Position numbers and translations under genes: made by a program
Notes under the pieces: generated by a model
Seen by the model: only the letters and a program-made list of their open reading frames with translations
Databases searched by the model: none
What the model was told of the DNA's origin: nothing
Source: Dipteris shenzhenensis
Lineage: Eukaryota > Polypodiophyta > Polypodiopsida > Gleicheniales
Strand: one strand, 5' to 3'
Length of the DNA stretch: 64,000 nt
NCBI GenBank assembly: GCA_047967505.1
Contig: CM106541.1
Part shown: positions 31,440 through 43,600 of the stretch, piece by piece
Position numbering within the stretch: the first letter of the stretch is position 1
How the letters are laid out: every line of letters starts with the position of its first letter

Positions 31440-33494
31440 TCTTCCTACAACTTATATCCCCTCTCGTAAATGGACCTTGCACAATCCGAGAGCTCCTCAC
31501 ACAATCTTTCCTCCCCCTCTACAGCACAGTGCAAGAGCCCCTCCTCCCCTAATCTTGAAATCGTGACGTATGGGAGCTCCACTCTCACTATTCAAAAGGC
31601 AATTTGGATGCTCTCCAAAACTTCATTAGGATGGTGCAGGAGGTGAACATGAAAGAGGGACAACTAGTTTGTCAAGGTCAAAAAATTACCATCAATGAAA
31701 GCGTGATTGAAAAGGCTCTAGGAATTTCTGGAGGCAGTATGCAAGCACACTTTTTTGAGAAGCAGTGGAAGAGATAGGATATTCTAGACATATACCCCAA
31801 CCCTCAGATTAGTAAAGATGGTGGAGTCAATATTTTGAGCTTGCCAATAGACCTCTAAGATGTGTTGAAGAAAACCATTCACTTATTTCCTGATATGAGA
31901 GGAACCTGCAACTTCTGGTAGGTTCAAGCAACAGTAGAGAAACTGAAAGGATGTGATGTATTTTTCTTAAGGGCGATCTCCAAGAGCATGTTAACCAACC
32001 TGAAGAATTGCATGGATGGCAAATCCCAATTGTCATCTTAGTCTACTGGAGTTGCAATGCACATGATGGCATCTACCCTCAAAGGGATTTTTGAGCAATA
32101 CGAGAAGCAAATGTCTCAGAAGGCGACTTTTCTACGAGAGAAAGTCATTGATGCAATAAAGGTAGTGCAACTTGAGAAAAGTCTCAGGGAAGGTGCAGAA
32201 GCCAAGGTAGAGGAAGCACAAGCAAGGGCCTTGCAGACACAAGAGCAAGCTAAGGCCGCTACAAAATTGGTTGACATGGAAAGGCATAGAAGAGAAGAAG
32301 CAGAGAAGTGCATGAAGGAGCTCTGAGATAGGCTCGAAGAAGTGAGAAATGACGGGGACATGGTAGACAAGGAGCTAGAAAAGATGCAGAAGGACCTTGA
32401 AGATTAGAGAGCCGAAAAGGAGGGTCTTTACAAACAGCTCTACAACATGCAGAATGCATTGAACATTGAAAAAAACCAGATAATGGAGGAGCTAAAAAGA
32501 GAGAATGCAGAAACTAGAAAGGTGATGCAGGAACTACGAGAGTGCTTTGAGCCCAAGAAGGATGGGGTAGAGAGCAGTCGGGGTGGACAAGACAATGAGG
32601 CAACTCCCTAGGCCAGGAAGGATGTAGAGACTAGCCACGGTGGAGCAAGTTCCAGCCACCACAGTGGAGAATTTTGCAGTAGCCACGGTGAGGGTTGTTT
32701 TTTTGAAACATTGTTGGAAGTCCAAAGAGCAAGCTACAATACCCTACAAGAAGATCATGATAGATGTTTGCACAAGCTTGTTGTGGCTTTCGATAGTTAT
32801 GAAAAGCAGTCCATTGCTCTGCAAGATTTCTAAACTAGAGTCCAAGTCTTGGAAACCGCCCATGAAGATGTTCTTTAGGAATTTACGAAAGTTAAACAGA
32901 TGCTGAGGGATTCAAATGAAGCTGTTGCACAGAGTGAGAAAAAAGTGTAGGAGATGAAGGAGAACATCCACGGCCTTAGGATGAGGGAGGAAGGAATCAA
33001 GAAGCAACTTCGTCATGTATAGAGCAAGACTGTGGTATTGATGGCCACAATAGTTAAATTGGATGCCTATCCTGCTATGCAGCAGGGTCCAAAATGCATG
33101 GTCTACCATACCCCCATCATAGATGACTATTGTATCCAATGGCCTACATGCTACCACCCTATGCACGGTTTTTGCTTTGGAGTGTGTGCATACAAAATTG
33201 CTATGTAGAGAATGCCATTTGCCATTTCCCAAGTCATGGACAGATCAAATGTGCCTTCCTACTATAGCTATCTATGATGAGAAAGTAGATGTTGCAGCTC
33301 AATTTACCATTTGGGCAAAAGATCTTAAAGACAAGGAGCTCAAATTGAAGAAGGCCAAGACCGAACCTAACTGTGAGGAAAAGAAGCCTAAAGGGAGGAA
33401 CCAGCCCCCTTTAGGAAAGGAGAAAGAAGGGCCGAGCTTGCAACTAGGAAGCTCAAATCAAGGAAAGAGGAAGTGGCATGAAGGGAAGGGCTGA
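31440..33494 (+). pseudogene. Gag-like coiled-coil gene with a C-terminal cysteine cluster, decayed
   Basis: Reading across frames from MDLAQSESSSHN (about 31470), then IRMVQEVNMKEGQLV, GGVNILSLPIDL, HLFPDMRGTCNFW and VFFLRAISKSMLTNLKNC, there is one protein interrupted by many TAG/TAA codons. From 32057 it becomes a long heptad-rich coiled coil (KVVQLEKSLREGAEAKVEEAQ). Near 33120-33240 comes a Cys/His cluster in the order C-x5-C-x3-H-x3-C. It ends with a Lys/Glu-rich tail at 33494. The family is not recognised. The general plan (N-terminal globular part, coiled coil, Cys/His cluster) suggests a structural or gag-like protein of a retroelement. The minus-strand fragment at 46137-47340 has a similar coiled-coil plan. 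Confidence 0.45.
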
Positions 33495-34600
33495 ACCAAA
33501 ATATGAAGGAACCAGCCCCATTCTGGAAAGGAGCAAGGAGGGCCAAGCTTGCAATCAGGGAGCTCTACAAGGAGTCCTTGAGATGTAATTTGAAGTAAAG
33601 GAGCCTTTGAGATTGTAATCTATGTAATCTATGTGTAATCTATTGAATTGTTAATCTTCTCTAGGTTTTACTTGGGCAATTCTTCTCAGCTAAGTGACTA
33701 GATAGTGTCCTTTGATTGACACCAACACGGTGATAATAATGAGACGAAAGATTTCGATTTGACACGTAATGTGACATGAAATATTTTGATTGGATCACTA
33801 ATGTGAGACTAAAATATTTCGATTAGTAAACTATTGTGCCATGAAAGATTTTGATTAGACAACTAATGTGAGACAAAAGATTTAGATTAGACAACTAACA
33901 TGAGACTGAAGAATGAGAAGGTCTTGCTCAATGAACTCTCTTCCTATTTAATTGCGATGCAGACACAACTAAGAGTCCATTCTGAAATCTAGCCCCAAAA
34001 CTCTGTACACCGATCCACCTACTACAAATCTATGGCATACCCAAAAGGCTTTGGAATGCTTTTGTTCTATTTGAAAACGATGTAGGATGGCATCCTTGTA
34101 GAAATAGACCTAGAGAAGGAGGAAAATAGTTGCAACGAGGACATGCTTTGGTGATGGGTGTATTACTTGGAGTCAGCATAGATGGTGATTATTAATCTCC
34201 CTGGCTATTGTTTTTTCTACTCCTTTAAGGTACTTGTCAAGCTCATGATGTAGGTTTCTTTTGGCAGGACATGAAGAGGCTCGAAGATGTATAGATGCAA
34301 AGAGCAAGATGAAGAGGACCCCCAGCAAAAGGAGGAGTTACTATGGGCATATAGATCAGCAGAGTCAAGCAAGCAGTGTGTGATCCGGGGAGATGAATGT
34401 TATAGAGAGGTTGATAAGATAGTTGGGAGTCTAGAAGTCCTTGAAAAAACAAAATGTCATGTTTTGAACTAATGAAAATCTTGTAGACATTTATTGAACT
34501 TGTGGATATTCTCATGGTGCTCGTAATACCTGATTTTGTATCGACCTGCTTCCATGTTAGTACTTAAATGTTTTAAGTAGCCTGGTGGTTGAAATCTGAT
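33495..34600. other. Non-coding stretch after the coiled-coil pseudogene
   Basis: No supported gene. It contains degenerate direct repeats around 33740-33910 in which GAGAC(A/T)AAAGATTT-like phrases recur about every 40-50 bases, probably decayed tandem duplications. Confidence 0.5.
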
Positions 34601-34602
34601 GA

Positions 34603-35205
34603 TTAACTATACCCAATCTAAAGGGCACTAGCACTGTGCAACAAATTTTAGGATAGCACGGTAGTAGTATAGGGATAGCATGGTAGTAGTGCAAGATTAG
34701 TGTAGGATAAGTTATCGCCAACATGGTGATTGGTTGCACGAGAATATGAACAACCACTAGCACAGTGGTTTGCTTCTAACATTACAAGATGAATGGATTT
34801 GTTATGAGAAACCAGCGCGATGGTTGTTGGGATATACTAAAAGAAAGCATGGGTGAAATGTGACAGTTAACGAAATGATAAACAGTCTAAACGGCATTAT
34901 TTTAGCATAGCACAATGCAACAAATTTTAGGATAGCACGGCAGTAGTGTAGGGATAGCATGGTAGTAGTGCAAGATAAGTTATCGCCAGTGTGGTGGTCG
35001 ATTTGCACTAGGATATGAATAGCCACCAGCGTGGTGGTTTGCTTCTATTATTATAAGATGAATGGATTTGTAGGATGTGTTGATTCATTATGGGAAACTA
35101 GCACGGTGGTTGTTGGGATATATACTAAAAACAAGCATGGGTTTTACCATTTGGGATTTACAAAAACAATTTAATAAAACTAGCACAGTGGTTGTTTGGG
35201 ATATG
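34603..35205. repeat. Tandem repeat, about 280-bp period
   Basis: ACAAATTTTAGGATAGCACGG occurs at about 34641 and again at about 34920. Each occurrence is followed by the same order of phrases (GGGATAGCATGGTAGTAGTGC, AAGTTATCGCCA, TGGTTTGCTTCTA, GTGGTTGTTGGGATATACTA). A third partial unit covers about 35095-35205. No coding potential. Confidence 0.8.
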
Positions 35206-35462
35206 CTAAAAAGAAGCAGTCACAATACAAAATCCATTTTGTAGGACAAGTGGACATATTGTTTCCCTTCAATGAGACTACATACATTTTCTAACTACTA
35301 TCTCAATCATCCTTGTCCACCACTCCAAGACACCCCAAGATGTTCTCATGTGTGTCTAAATCCAATCTGAAGACATTCTTGCCCTTCTTTCGTTATGGCA
35401 CAGGTTGAATCTGGAACTTAATAGCTCTTACTAGATGAGAGTACACACATGCTTGTGGACTC

Positions 35463-37079
35463 TTATGTAGCAGTTCGTAATTGCGGCCTCTTGGATGTTT
35501 TTTTATACCAAAAATCTCCGACTACTACATCCCACTTCTCATAGGTTGTTCCCCAATTATCCTTAAATGTTTCCTCAACCTTGTACTTAGGTTTTGTGCA
35601 CCACAACAGAAAGTATGGGTCATCTTCCTCATTCTCCCTAGAATTTGCGACAACTAGAAATTTATCCCCCTCTTCCAAATAATCAATGAGATCATCGAAA
35701 CTCTCCCCAAACTGTGGTGACTCATTTGTCTCTCCATTGTTTGTGACTCCATCTAAACGTAGAGGAAAAACTTGAACTCGCTCCCATGTCTTCGCAGTTG
35801 CAATGTTGTCACAATCGTCATGATCCCCTATGATGCACGCACTATAGAAACAAGAAAGTTTTCTTGTTTTAATCAGTTGGTTGTTTGAAAAGCCCCATAT
35901 GCTGTGCAAACCATGAACTTTAATTTTCTCGCAATCGTTCCTGCTTCTCCTTTGCACTTCATCCACTTTCACTTCATGGAACACTCTGCATACTACAATA
36001 TTCTTAAGGCTTTGTTTACTATATGTTGAATGCGCACCTCTGGAGAGGTTGGCTGTAAGCCATGTTACAACATCATGGGCATTATTGAGTTTTTCTTGAG
36101 AGCATGCTAATTGGTGTTTAAACAAAGCTTTCTTAATAATAGCACTGCATCCATCATGTTCACCCTTGCCATGGCTAGACCCAAAGAAATTCCACATCAT
36201 GTTTGGAGCGGTTAGGGACTTGAACCTTGAGATGAAATAGAATCCATGTGGTGATTTAAATTGAGAGGCAGCACCATCTGACCACACCCAATGTTGTTTT
36301 ATATTTTCTACATGGGGATTTTTCTTTTTCGGTCATCCCCAATGCAGTAGAAAAGCATGCTATACGAATAGTGTGTCATGTTCCCTATCATCTAAAAAAT
36401 AGAAATGGTAACTGCGTTGCACTCACCTGGACTTAGGTGAGTTAGCAAGCAGATTCACATCAGGCATGGAAGAATCAAGCAAATGATTGTACATGATATG
36501 CACAAGAATTATTATCTTCTTGTTGTACGATTGAGCACTTTGTATCTCATATTGTTCTTGAAAAGAATACTTTTCTACAAAATCTATAACAGATACAATA
36601 GTGTCATGAGGAAAATTGGCAAGGCATGTCCTGCACTGCTCATCCTACCAGCTAGCCATGAAATTGTGAAGCACATATTTTGGGATGCATTGAACCACGT
36701 GACCTACAAGCTCCCTTTGCTGGGTGCTCTTATATGACAGTAGGCATCTCTTTTTATTAGACCCTTCAACATTGACATTTTCGAATCTCCTCCGTTTTAG
36801 AGTAACATGGTTGTCTTCCCTCATTTCATTTGGATAGACATTGAATGTCTTCTTCTTCAGCTTCAAATTGCAATTCTTGCATGTGCCGTGAATCAATTCA
36901 ATCCTATGCCACTCACAGTCTCCCTTTGGACAAACCACTAGTTCCCACAGAGACCTCAAGCTATAGAACCTACCCTCCCTTGCAACACATGATGAGGATC
37001 CAAGTGGCCTACAAACTGTGCATTCATTGGGGAGGCATGGATCCCCATGGAGCAATGGTCCAACATGACCAGATCTCAA
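35463..37079 (-). pseudogene. DDE-type transposase-like fragment (DGAASQFK / HGKGEHDG)
   Basis: On the minus strand, 37079-36645 has paired cysteines (CTVCRPL, CPKGDCEWH, CKNC) followed by a basic region. 36287-35463 is open for 274 residues and starts WSDGAASQFKSPHGFYFISRF, continuing WNFFGSSHGKGEHDGCSAIIKKAL. The D-G-x-A-x-Q-F-K and H-G-K-G-x-x-D-G pair recurs in RNase-H-fold transposase-like proteins of eukaryotic mobile elements; I cannot name the exact family. About 350 bases between the two blocks contain stops. It stands head-to-head with the plus-strand fragment that starts at about 37105. Confidence 0.55.
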
Positions 37080-37104
37080 ACAAGAGGCAGGGCAAACATT
37101 AATA

Positions 37105-38303
37105 GTGGATGGGCATGGAACATTTCAAGTTGAATGGCATCTAGTTGGTGATTTGAAGACCCTTAAGTGCTTGTATGGTTGTGATATAGGTGCAGATGCA
37201 AAATGGACACGCTTGTATTGCACCCACTCTCAAAAGATGCAAAAGGGAAGCCTACAAAGGGAAAATGGCATCCTTTCTTGCAACCAAAGTGTAGCCCCTG
37301 ATCAATTCCATTAGAGCGGGTACACGTGTGTACTTTGCATGTTGAACTGCGTATACCTGATAAGTTACTCTATCTCCATCCAGTTTATGCTTGGAATTTG
37401 AGGCCACATCAAGTATTTGCACAATGCATTGCAAAAGCTGAAGAACTACTCTCACTAATGGGACTTCATGGAGGCAATGTGAAGCTTAAATAGGACAAGA
37501 AACAATCAGGAAAGACACAAAATCTTCCTACTAAAGTGTCCATGGGTGGAGGAGAGGCAAGGAGGTTCTTGTCCAACCACAATGCTGATAAAGAAAAACA
37601 TACATTGGCTCAAAGCACCCTAGGTTGGGAGTATCGGAAAGCTTTGTGTGAGTGCACCACAAATCAAGCTTCACATCCGTGAATTGCTACTTTGAGAGCA
37701 AAACTATGGACAAAACTTGATGCATTTATAAAGTTGCTTAGACAAGGTCAAACAGATGAGCTTTATTATGAGAGATTCAGGACAACATTGGGAGATTTCA
37801 TATCATTGATGGTAGAAGCATGGGGGGAGTCACATATTACACATTACATGGTAATCCTCCTTAGGTTGAAATTTTGTGCTTTAAACTTGAGTCATTTTAT
37901 GTTTCTAATACAATGTTTTTCTTTACAGCATATTCTTTACACACATGCACCATGGTTTGTGGAGCAATGGGGCCCTCTGTCCATTTGGAATACTCAAGGA
38001 ATGGAGAAATCACACCACAGAGCAAAGGCAACATACTTCAAGAATACAAGGCATGTGGGTGGTATCATGCGAAGCAATGCACTACACGAAATGTTCAATT
38101 GGTTTTATAGATGTCTAGAGGCCAGGACTCTCAAGCACGATAAGGTAGAGGTCTTAAGTCTTGCAAAAGTGGTTCAACATGTCAAGAAGACAAGGAGATG
38201 TGCTGCTTGGAATTCCTTAATAGGGAGCCAAGGGGTTGCACTTTGGTTGCAACGTAGAGTCAGACAGGGGAGGCGTTGGGTCCTAAGAGAGCCCCAAATG
38301 TAA
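37105..38303 (+). pseudogene. Transposase-like fragment (GDLKTLKCLYG / QGMEKSHHRAK)
   Basis: Begins with VEWHLVGDLKTLKCLYG and a Cys-containing YCTHSQK region (37120-37230). The match is to the GDxKxLxxxxG...C..C step of eukaryotic DDE transposases of the KDZ-like or related type. After broken frames, 37692-38303 reads DAFIKLLRQGQTDELYYERF, ITHYM, then HAPWFVEQWGPLSIWNTQGMEKSHHRAKATYFKNTRHVGG and NALHEMFNWFYR, a helical C-terminal region often seen in these proteins. An intron-like interruption (about 37850-37928) lies in the middle. Stops and frameshifts make it non-functional. Family naming is tentative. Confidence 0.52.
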
Positions 38304-38650
38304 AATGTTTGATGAATAAAGTTAACACTATTTTGAGTCAATTATAGATTCCAAAATTCACAAATTTGTTTGGAAATTGCAGAATTGCATGTGCGACATG
38401 GCAGGGCAGAGGGGTGAGTGGGTTGGGAGGGAGGGTGGTGAAGATTAAGTATTACTGAACTGGTGACAAAAGACTGGGGGGGAGGGGGTGCACTCAAAAA
38501 ACCCTAATTTAAAAGAAAACCCCTAAAGTGCTTTAAAAAAAACTATATAAAGTACTTCAAAACTCTAGAATCCCTCATTTCTATGGCATGAGTTAAACAA
38601 ACTACTAGACCCACTGGACACCGTTTAGACACTACCCGTTGTCCTTCTCA
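38304..38650. other. Non-coding gap
   Basis: No gene seen. A G-rich patch (about 38400-38490) is the only marked feature. Confidence 0.5.
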
Positions 38651-38657
38651 CAATGCC

Positions 38658-39476
38658 ATGGCCTCCAAACACACTGCAAGCCCTAGTGGCCAAGAGGGAA
38701 ATGATCAGCAGGGATCTAAAGGAGGTTCTCATCATCAGGAGTCCAAGCAACGTGAGTCCCCACCATCCGACTCTCATGGGGGATCCGAGGGATCTCAGTA
38801 CCATGAGGAATCCTAGCATGATGAAGGATCCATGATCAGGGGTCCTCTCAGTCCTTCCACACAACTAATCGTGGAAGTTGAGAGGTCTCCCAAGAGGGGC
38901 AAAATAGTCCAGTCAATCCTGATCAACTACCCCTCCCTCCTCTATGGGGTCCTGGTGTGGAGCATCTAGACCAATAAGGGGAGCAAGAAAGGCAAAGAGA
39001 GGAGATGGAGAGATTACAGGGGCCACAACAAGAGGAAATATTTTACGGGCTCGCAGATATAATGAACCTTGGCCCCAATCCTCCAACCAAGCAAACCGCA
39101 TGGAAGAGCACCATCAACCCTCTGTGCCTCGATATTATCAGATATGAGGAGCCCCTAGTACAAGATGAGCAAGAGCCTAAGCCTGCTATCTCACAACCTC
39201 ATGAAAAGGAAAAGAGACCAAGGACAAAGCAGACATCTAGGCACAACAAGCCACCTCGAAGGACCCACCAAACACAGGAAGAGGAGTCTGAAGAGGTGGT
39301 TACAAGGGAGGAGAGGCGAAAGAAGTTTAAAGCAGACAAGCGGCCATGGAGCCATGTCTCAAGGCCAGTGCAGGGTGAAGAGGTGCAAAAAATCAGGCGT
39401 GAAGGCACTTCAGGGGATCCGCAAGTTCCAAATCACTATGGACCCTTCCAGTGTGTTGTATGTGAAATAGCATAGC
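38658..39476 (+). pseudogene. Charged, low-complexity hypothetical protein, interrupted
   Basis: Starts MASKHTASPSGQEGND (38658) and is Ser/Gly/His/Glu-rich up to a TAG near 38815. It then continues in shifted frames to a Lys/Arg/Glu-rich region (39005-39475) with KEKRPRTKQTSRHNK and EEVVTREERRKKFKADKRPW. The last codons hold a single CVVC. No domain is recognised. It follows the transposase-like fragment on the same strand and may be part of the same mobile element. Confidence 0.4.
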
Positions 39477-39703
39477 ATTACAAGAGTGATGTGCATTTCA
39501 CTTCAGGCACTATGGGAGCAATTTAGGAGGCAATGAAGCAGATGACAGTAGGTCTTTTTGAAGATGCGAACTTATGTGCTATCCATGCCAAAAGAGTAAC
39601 AGTGATGGACAAGGACCTTGCACTTGCCAAGTGCATCTGCTCCGATCCCTCTCATAGGCCCTAGACCTTGTTTAGATTCATTTGGTGTAACCTGAATCAT
39701 TTT

Positions 39704-39948
39704 CTCGGGGGGGTCACTATGTATAAACCCTCTATATCACGTGCGTTCAAGGCCTATTTTTAAAATCCCTTATCTGTAATTTTTTCATTTATAAAATGTA
39801 CCCCTTTCTATACAAATCTGTAAATTTTTTCCAAAACTATTTTAAATAGTCCCTTATGTATATTTATTTTTGTAAATTTTAGAAATAAAAAATATCCTTA
39901 TGTTGAACTCACATGATAGGGTTACATATCATGAGTGACCCCCCCGAG
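39704..39948. mobile_element. hAT-like MITE, copy 4 (245 bp)
   Basis: Perfect 15-bp inverted termini CTCGGGGGGGTCACT. An 8-bp target duplication ATCATTTT lies at 39696-39703 and 39949-39956. The body is collinear with copies 1 and 2. This copy lies outside any CACTA element. Confidence 0.94.
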
Positions 39949-40110
39949 ATCATTTTGTAAATCTTTGCCCTTCAAGGCCAATGAATAAAAAATATTTTTA
40001 TGTTCTATTATCATTCCCATGTTATTATACATGTTACGTGATGCTTTCCATCAGTTTATGCAAGTTCAGTGTGAATTTGAGTGGTCAAATGATGTTTTTT
40101 CACCATGGCA

Positions 40111-40383
40111 CAGAAGGCAAATGTGTTTAGCATCACGCGGGGAGCCCATAAATGCTAAAAATTGCTATGGCGAGTATGGGGCCTATTTGACTTGGTCAAA
40201 CAGGCCCCATACTCGCCATAGTGGGTTTCCAAGTCAAACAAGCCCCATACTCATCATAGCGGGTTTTAGCATTTCTGGGCTCCCTGCACGACGCCAAACT
40301 TGGTCAAACATGACCCATACTCGCCATAGCTGGTTTTAGCATTTCTGGGCTCCCCGCGCGATGCCAAACACATTTGCCTTCTG
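40111..40383. repeat. Foldback (hairpin) element, about 273 bp
   Basis: The left arm starts CAGAAGGCAAATGTGTTT and the right arm ends with its inverse complement at 40383. The arms also pair through GGGGAGCCC and AAATGCTAAAA. Inside, CCCATACTCGCCATAG recurs in both orientations, forming nested hairpins. No clear target duplication was found next to the ends, so the mobilising superfamily is unknown. Confidence 0.78.
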
Positions 40384-40617
40384 CCGCGTGATGAGATTCT
40401 TACTGGATTGCTCAAAAATGACCATTATAGCACAAATATTTATCTAATAGCATGCTTTTGAACAGAATAGTGAATGAAAATATTAATGCCAACAACAATT
40501 AAAGTTACAAAATACAATGACAGTATAAATTAAATTTTGTAAAAGAACACAAAATGGGACACTGTATAAAAAGTATATATGTATTCATATAAAATAAAAT
40601 TTTTATACAATAAGGCT

Positions 40618-41356
40618 TCAGAGCCTTTCTCTCTTCTCTAAAACACTGAGAAAATCGGGCTTTGAATTCCCAAATACACTCCTAGCTCTAAACTTTGTCG
40701 ATAGTGAGTCAACACTATTGTCGTTGCTGGCCAGGGACATGGTTGCTGCTGTCAATGCCATACCTTGAAAATTGGTTCCAAAGGCATTGAGGGTAGCCAT
40801 GCGGTTCACCAAAATGACCTTGTCAGCATTGTGATTGATGTCAACATGACCAATCACTCATGACAAGGCCTTGCACTTCAGGAGGTCATCAGTGCCATGT
40901 GGGGAAAACTTTTCATGGATAACCACAAAGTGTCCTTTTGCTTGGCCAAGGTAATGTGCCAGTGAGTGATTTCGGCTGAAGCTACTGTGAACAAGGCATT
41001 GTTGAGATGAGAATAGGTCGACCTCAAATGCCTCCTGCAACAGTCCAACATTACATTAAAATTCCATTAAAGCAAAAGTATACCAAGAGAGAAGAAATTC
41101 AAAGCTCATAGTTTCTTACCACTATGGAGTTGTCATGCTCAATCCCTTCCTCTCTGTCAATGAGGATGGATCCAGAGGCCTCCTGCTGTTTGGAGTAAGA
41201 TGTGGAGGCTTCTTCTGGAACATCAGGTAGGTCGGAGTAGATTGATGTCTTTGCATCTTTGATTTGGGCTAGTGTTAGAGCAAGAATCTCTTCTATTAAA
41301 TCATCTACTCCAAAAACCCAGGTTCTTGCATAGTTGTGTCCACCTCGTATCCACAC
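40618..41356 (-). pseudogene. Hypothetical protein, two exons, one nonsense codon
   Basis: Exon 41356 to about 41118 reads an acidic DLIEEILALTLAQIKDAKT stretch up to a GTAAGA donor. The next exon starts after a TTGCAG acceptor near 41037 with EAFEVDLFSSQQCLVHSSFSR and, after a TGA at 40858-40860, continues GHVDINHNADKVILVNRMATLNAFG to the stop at 40618. The family is not recognised. Open frames across a good splice junction suggest a once functional gene, probably of a mobile element. Confidence 0.45.
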
Positions 41357-41508
41357 AAGACACCAAGAGCTTCATCCTCCCGAAGACCAAACATAACCTC
41401 TATGTCATGGAGAAAGAGGTAATGTTCTCCATCGATAAGAAGGGGAGCAAGAAAGCATATCATTATTGCGGGGTCATAGAGGTGGTGCCTAAGGTGGATG
41501 GAATTTGA
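41342..41508 (+). pseudogene. Short plus-strand coding fragment
   Basis: VSTQDTKSFILPKTKHNLY and FSIDKKGSKKAYHYCGVIEVV look like real protein rather than an antisense shadow, but no family is recognised. It may be a small duplicated exon. Confidence 0.25.
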
Positions 41509-41534
41509 GAAGTAGAATGGGGTTTAGGAGGTCA

Positions 41535-42099
41535 TTGGAGCACTTCCAGGGCCAATGCAGCTTCCCACTCCTCAGCTTCTTCATCTATGGGCTCTTCATT
41601 GTAGATGTTGGGCTCATCTACAGAAATAAGAGGATCGGAAAGGGCAAGGGCAGGGGCAGGGCTTGAGGTCGAGGCTTCCTCTTCCATTTGTCCCTCCTAG
41701 AGAAGGAAAATAAAGGTCATTTCCTAGGATAGGAACCTATTTCCTGTGTTTCCGATGACTCCACATGCTAGGAGGTCATCAATGTCCACCTCCTAAACCC
41801 TAGGGGTGGGAGCTGGGCTCGAAAGCGATCTAAACACTTCACGAACCTAGGTTCTTGATTGAACAAGTACTTCAAATAATCAGTTGGGACCCATATTTTT
41901 GTAGACTCATCAAGTTGATATGCAAAACTCACGATGTAGTCTTGCATGTACTTGATGAGGTCTTCAAAATCATCTTGGGCTCCCAAGTAGGTGCCTAGGA
42001 CATCTATGCTCTTATCAAAGACTGGAAATAACTCCTCCTCTCTATCAATTAATGGAGTACGGGAGATGAAATCGTGGAAGGTAGACCTAGAAAAATCCA
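41535..42099 (-). pseudogene. Hypothetical acidic protein fragments
   Basis: The minus-strand block 42099-41768 starts MDFSRSTFHDFISR and reads through DREEELFPVFDKSIDVLGTYLG to LPPLGF. A second block (41687 to about 41535) starts MEEEASTSSPAPALALSDP and continues with an acidic stretch. Neither has a recognised domain. They may be consecutive exons of the gene at 40618-41356. Confidence 0.35.
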
Positions 42100-42610
42100 T
42101 GGTAGTTTTGTAGCTAGGAGAACTATGGCTATGATAGTGAAACTTTGAAACTAAAGTTACAACTTTATAACCTATATATACCCAAATGTTGTAAATATAA
42201 AAAATAAAAAGAATTATAAAATTTTTGGGAAAAACTTGACATTGACATGAAACAAAACCATTCAAAACATCAAAATTAATTGCACCACTATTAATTGGAA
42301 AATGTTAAAATCCATAATGGTTCCACCCCACATTGTTTACAATCTTCAATATTGCTGGAGGGATAAAAGTGGCACTATGCATGAGCTTCTCTGCATGCTT
42401 TCCTACCTTTTCACCATTTTAGGTAAAGTGAAAGGACTTAGACATGCCATCCTCCATGACCAATAGGTGTTCCCGCATGTCCCTAAGAGTCCACTGTGAT
42501 GTGATAGTCACATTCTTGACATCTCCTAAATGAGAACCAATACATAAACTTACCCCTATATTATCATCATTGTTAGAGTCAAGGGGGAGCCAATTGCCAC
42601 CTGTTTTCTT

Positions 42611-43600
42611 CTAGTTCCTATATTGGAAAGCAAAATATAACATTTGGCGAGAGATGTGGTACTTGACAACCACATTGTCCTTACATACATGGCATTGAAA
42701 CAGATCACCCTTTTGTTCACCTGACTTGCTTCCCCAATTCACCCCAACCAATCCCTTAAGGGCATTCTCATGTAGGCACTTGCATGACCACATGGTTTTT
42801 GTTTTGTGCATTTGGATATTCTGAAAACAAGAAGCAAAAATGTGCAGAGGCATAAACCATGACAACCTCACCCATTTAGAGCCAAATGTAAACTTCATGG
42901 CCATGCCCATATCCTTTGCAATGTTTTCCTTGTATGATTGCATTGTTCTTGTGTCCACCATGCTGCAATCCATGTCTTCAAGTTGTGGTGTTGCAATGCA
43001 TTGAAGATGGCCATAGCCTGATGCCATCCTTGGAGTAATGTACTTGGCATTATATCAATAGATATTTCTTTGTTTTAAAGCAGAGGACTTCTCTCTAGCA
43101 TGCATTTGCACTCGACTGGTTCCCACTCCTCAAAGTCTGAAGGAAATACATCTGCTATGCACAAGTGCTATTTCAAAATAAAATTTCAAAGTGACTCATT
43201 ACACTGGTTCTAATTCAAAATACAATTTCAAACTGACTCATTACACTTCAAAATCTTACACAAAATGCAGACTTACAATGCGATGGTATTGTCGATTGAT
43301 TGCTTGACGAAGGAAGGTGCATGTCCTTCCCCATGTAGATGTGTTGCACCTTTGCAAGCAATCCTTTCTTCCCAAGCTTGAACTTCATGATGTGGCCCTT
43401 CGATTCATGCAAAAGATCACCTCTTTTGCTCTTGGGAAGCTTATGTGGACCCTCGGCACATGCTCTCATGACTATCCAATCATTCAAGCTATAGGTGCAA
43501 GGCACCCATTCACCCAGTGCATTTCTGCTCGTGTGGGACACAAAGTACATGTATGCTGTCCTCACCATGCTTGTACAGAGGTCACAACACCAATAGTGGA
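42611..43600 (-). pseudogene. Hypothetical Cys-rich protein fragments
   Basis: The block 43027-42611 contains CKCLHENALKG, GEQKGDLFQCHVCKDNVVVKYH, a C-x-C plus CxxC pattern that may bind zinc. The block 43600-43260 has NDWIVMRACAEGPHKLPKSKRGDLLHESKGH. Both are open but not linked in a clear gene model. They lie downstream of the purine-rich end at 43.6-44.37 kb on the same strand. Confidence 0.35.
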
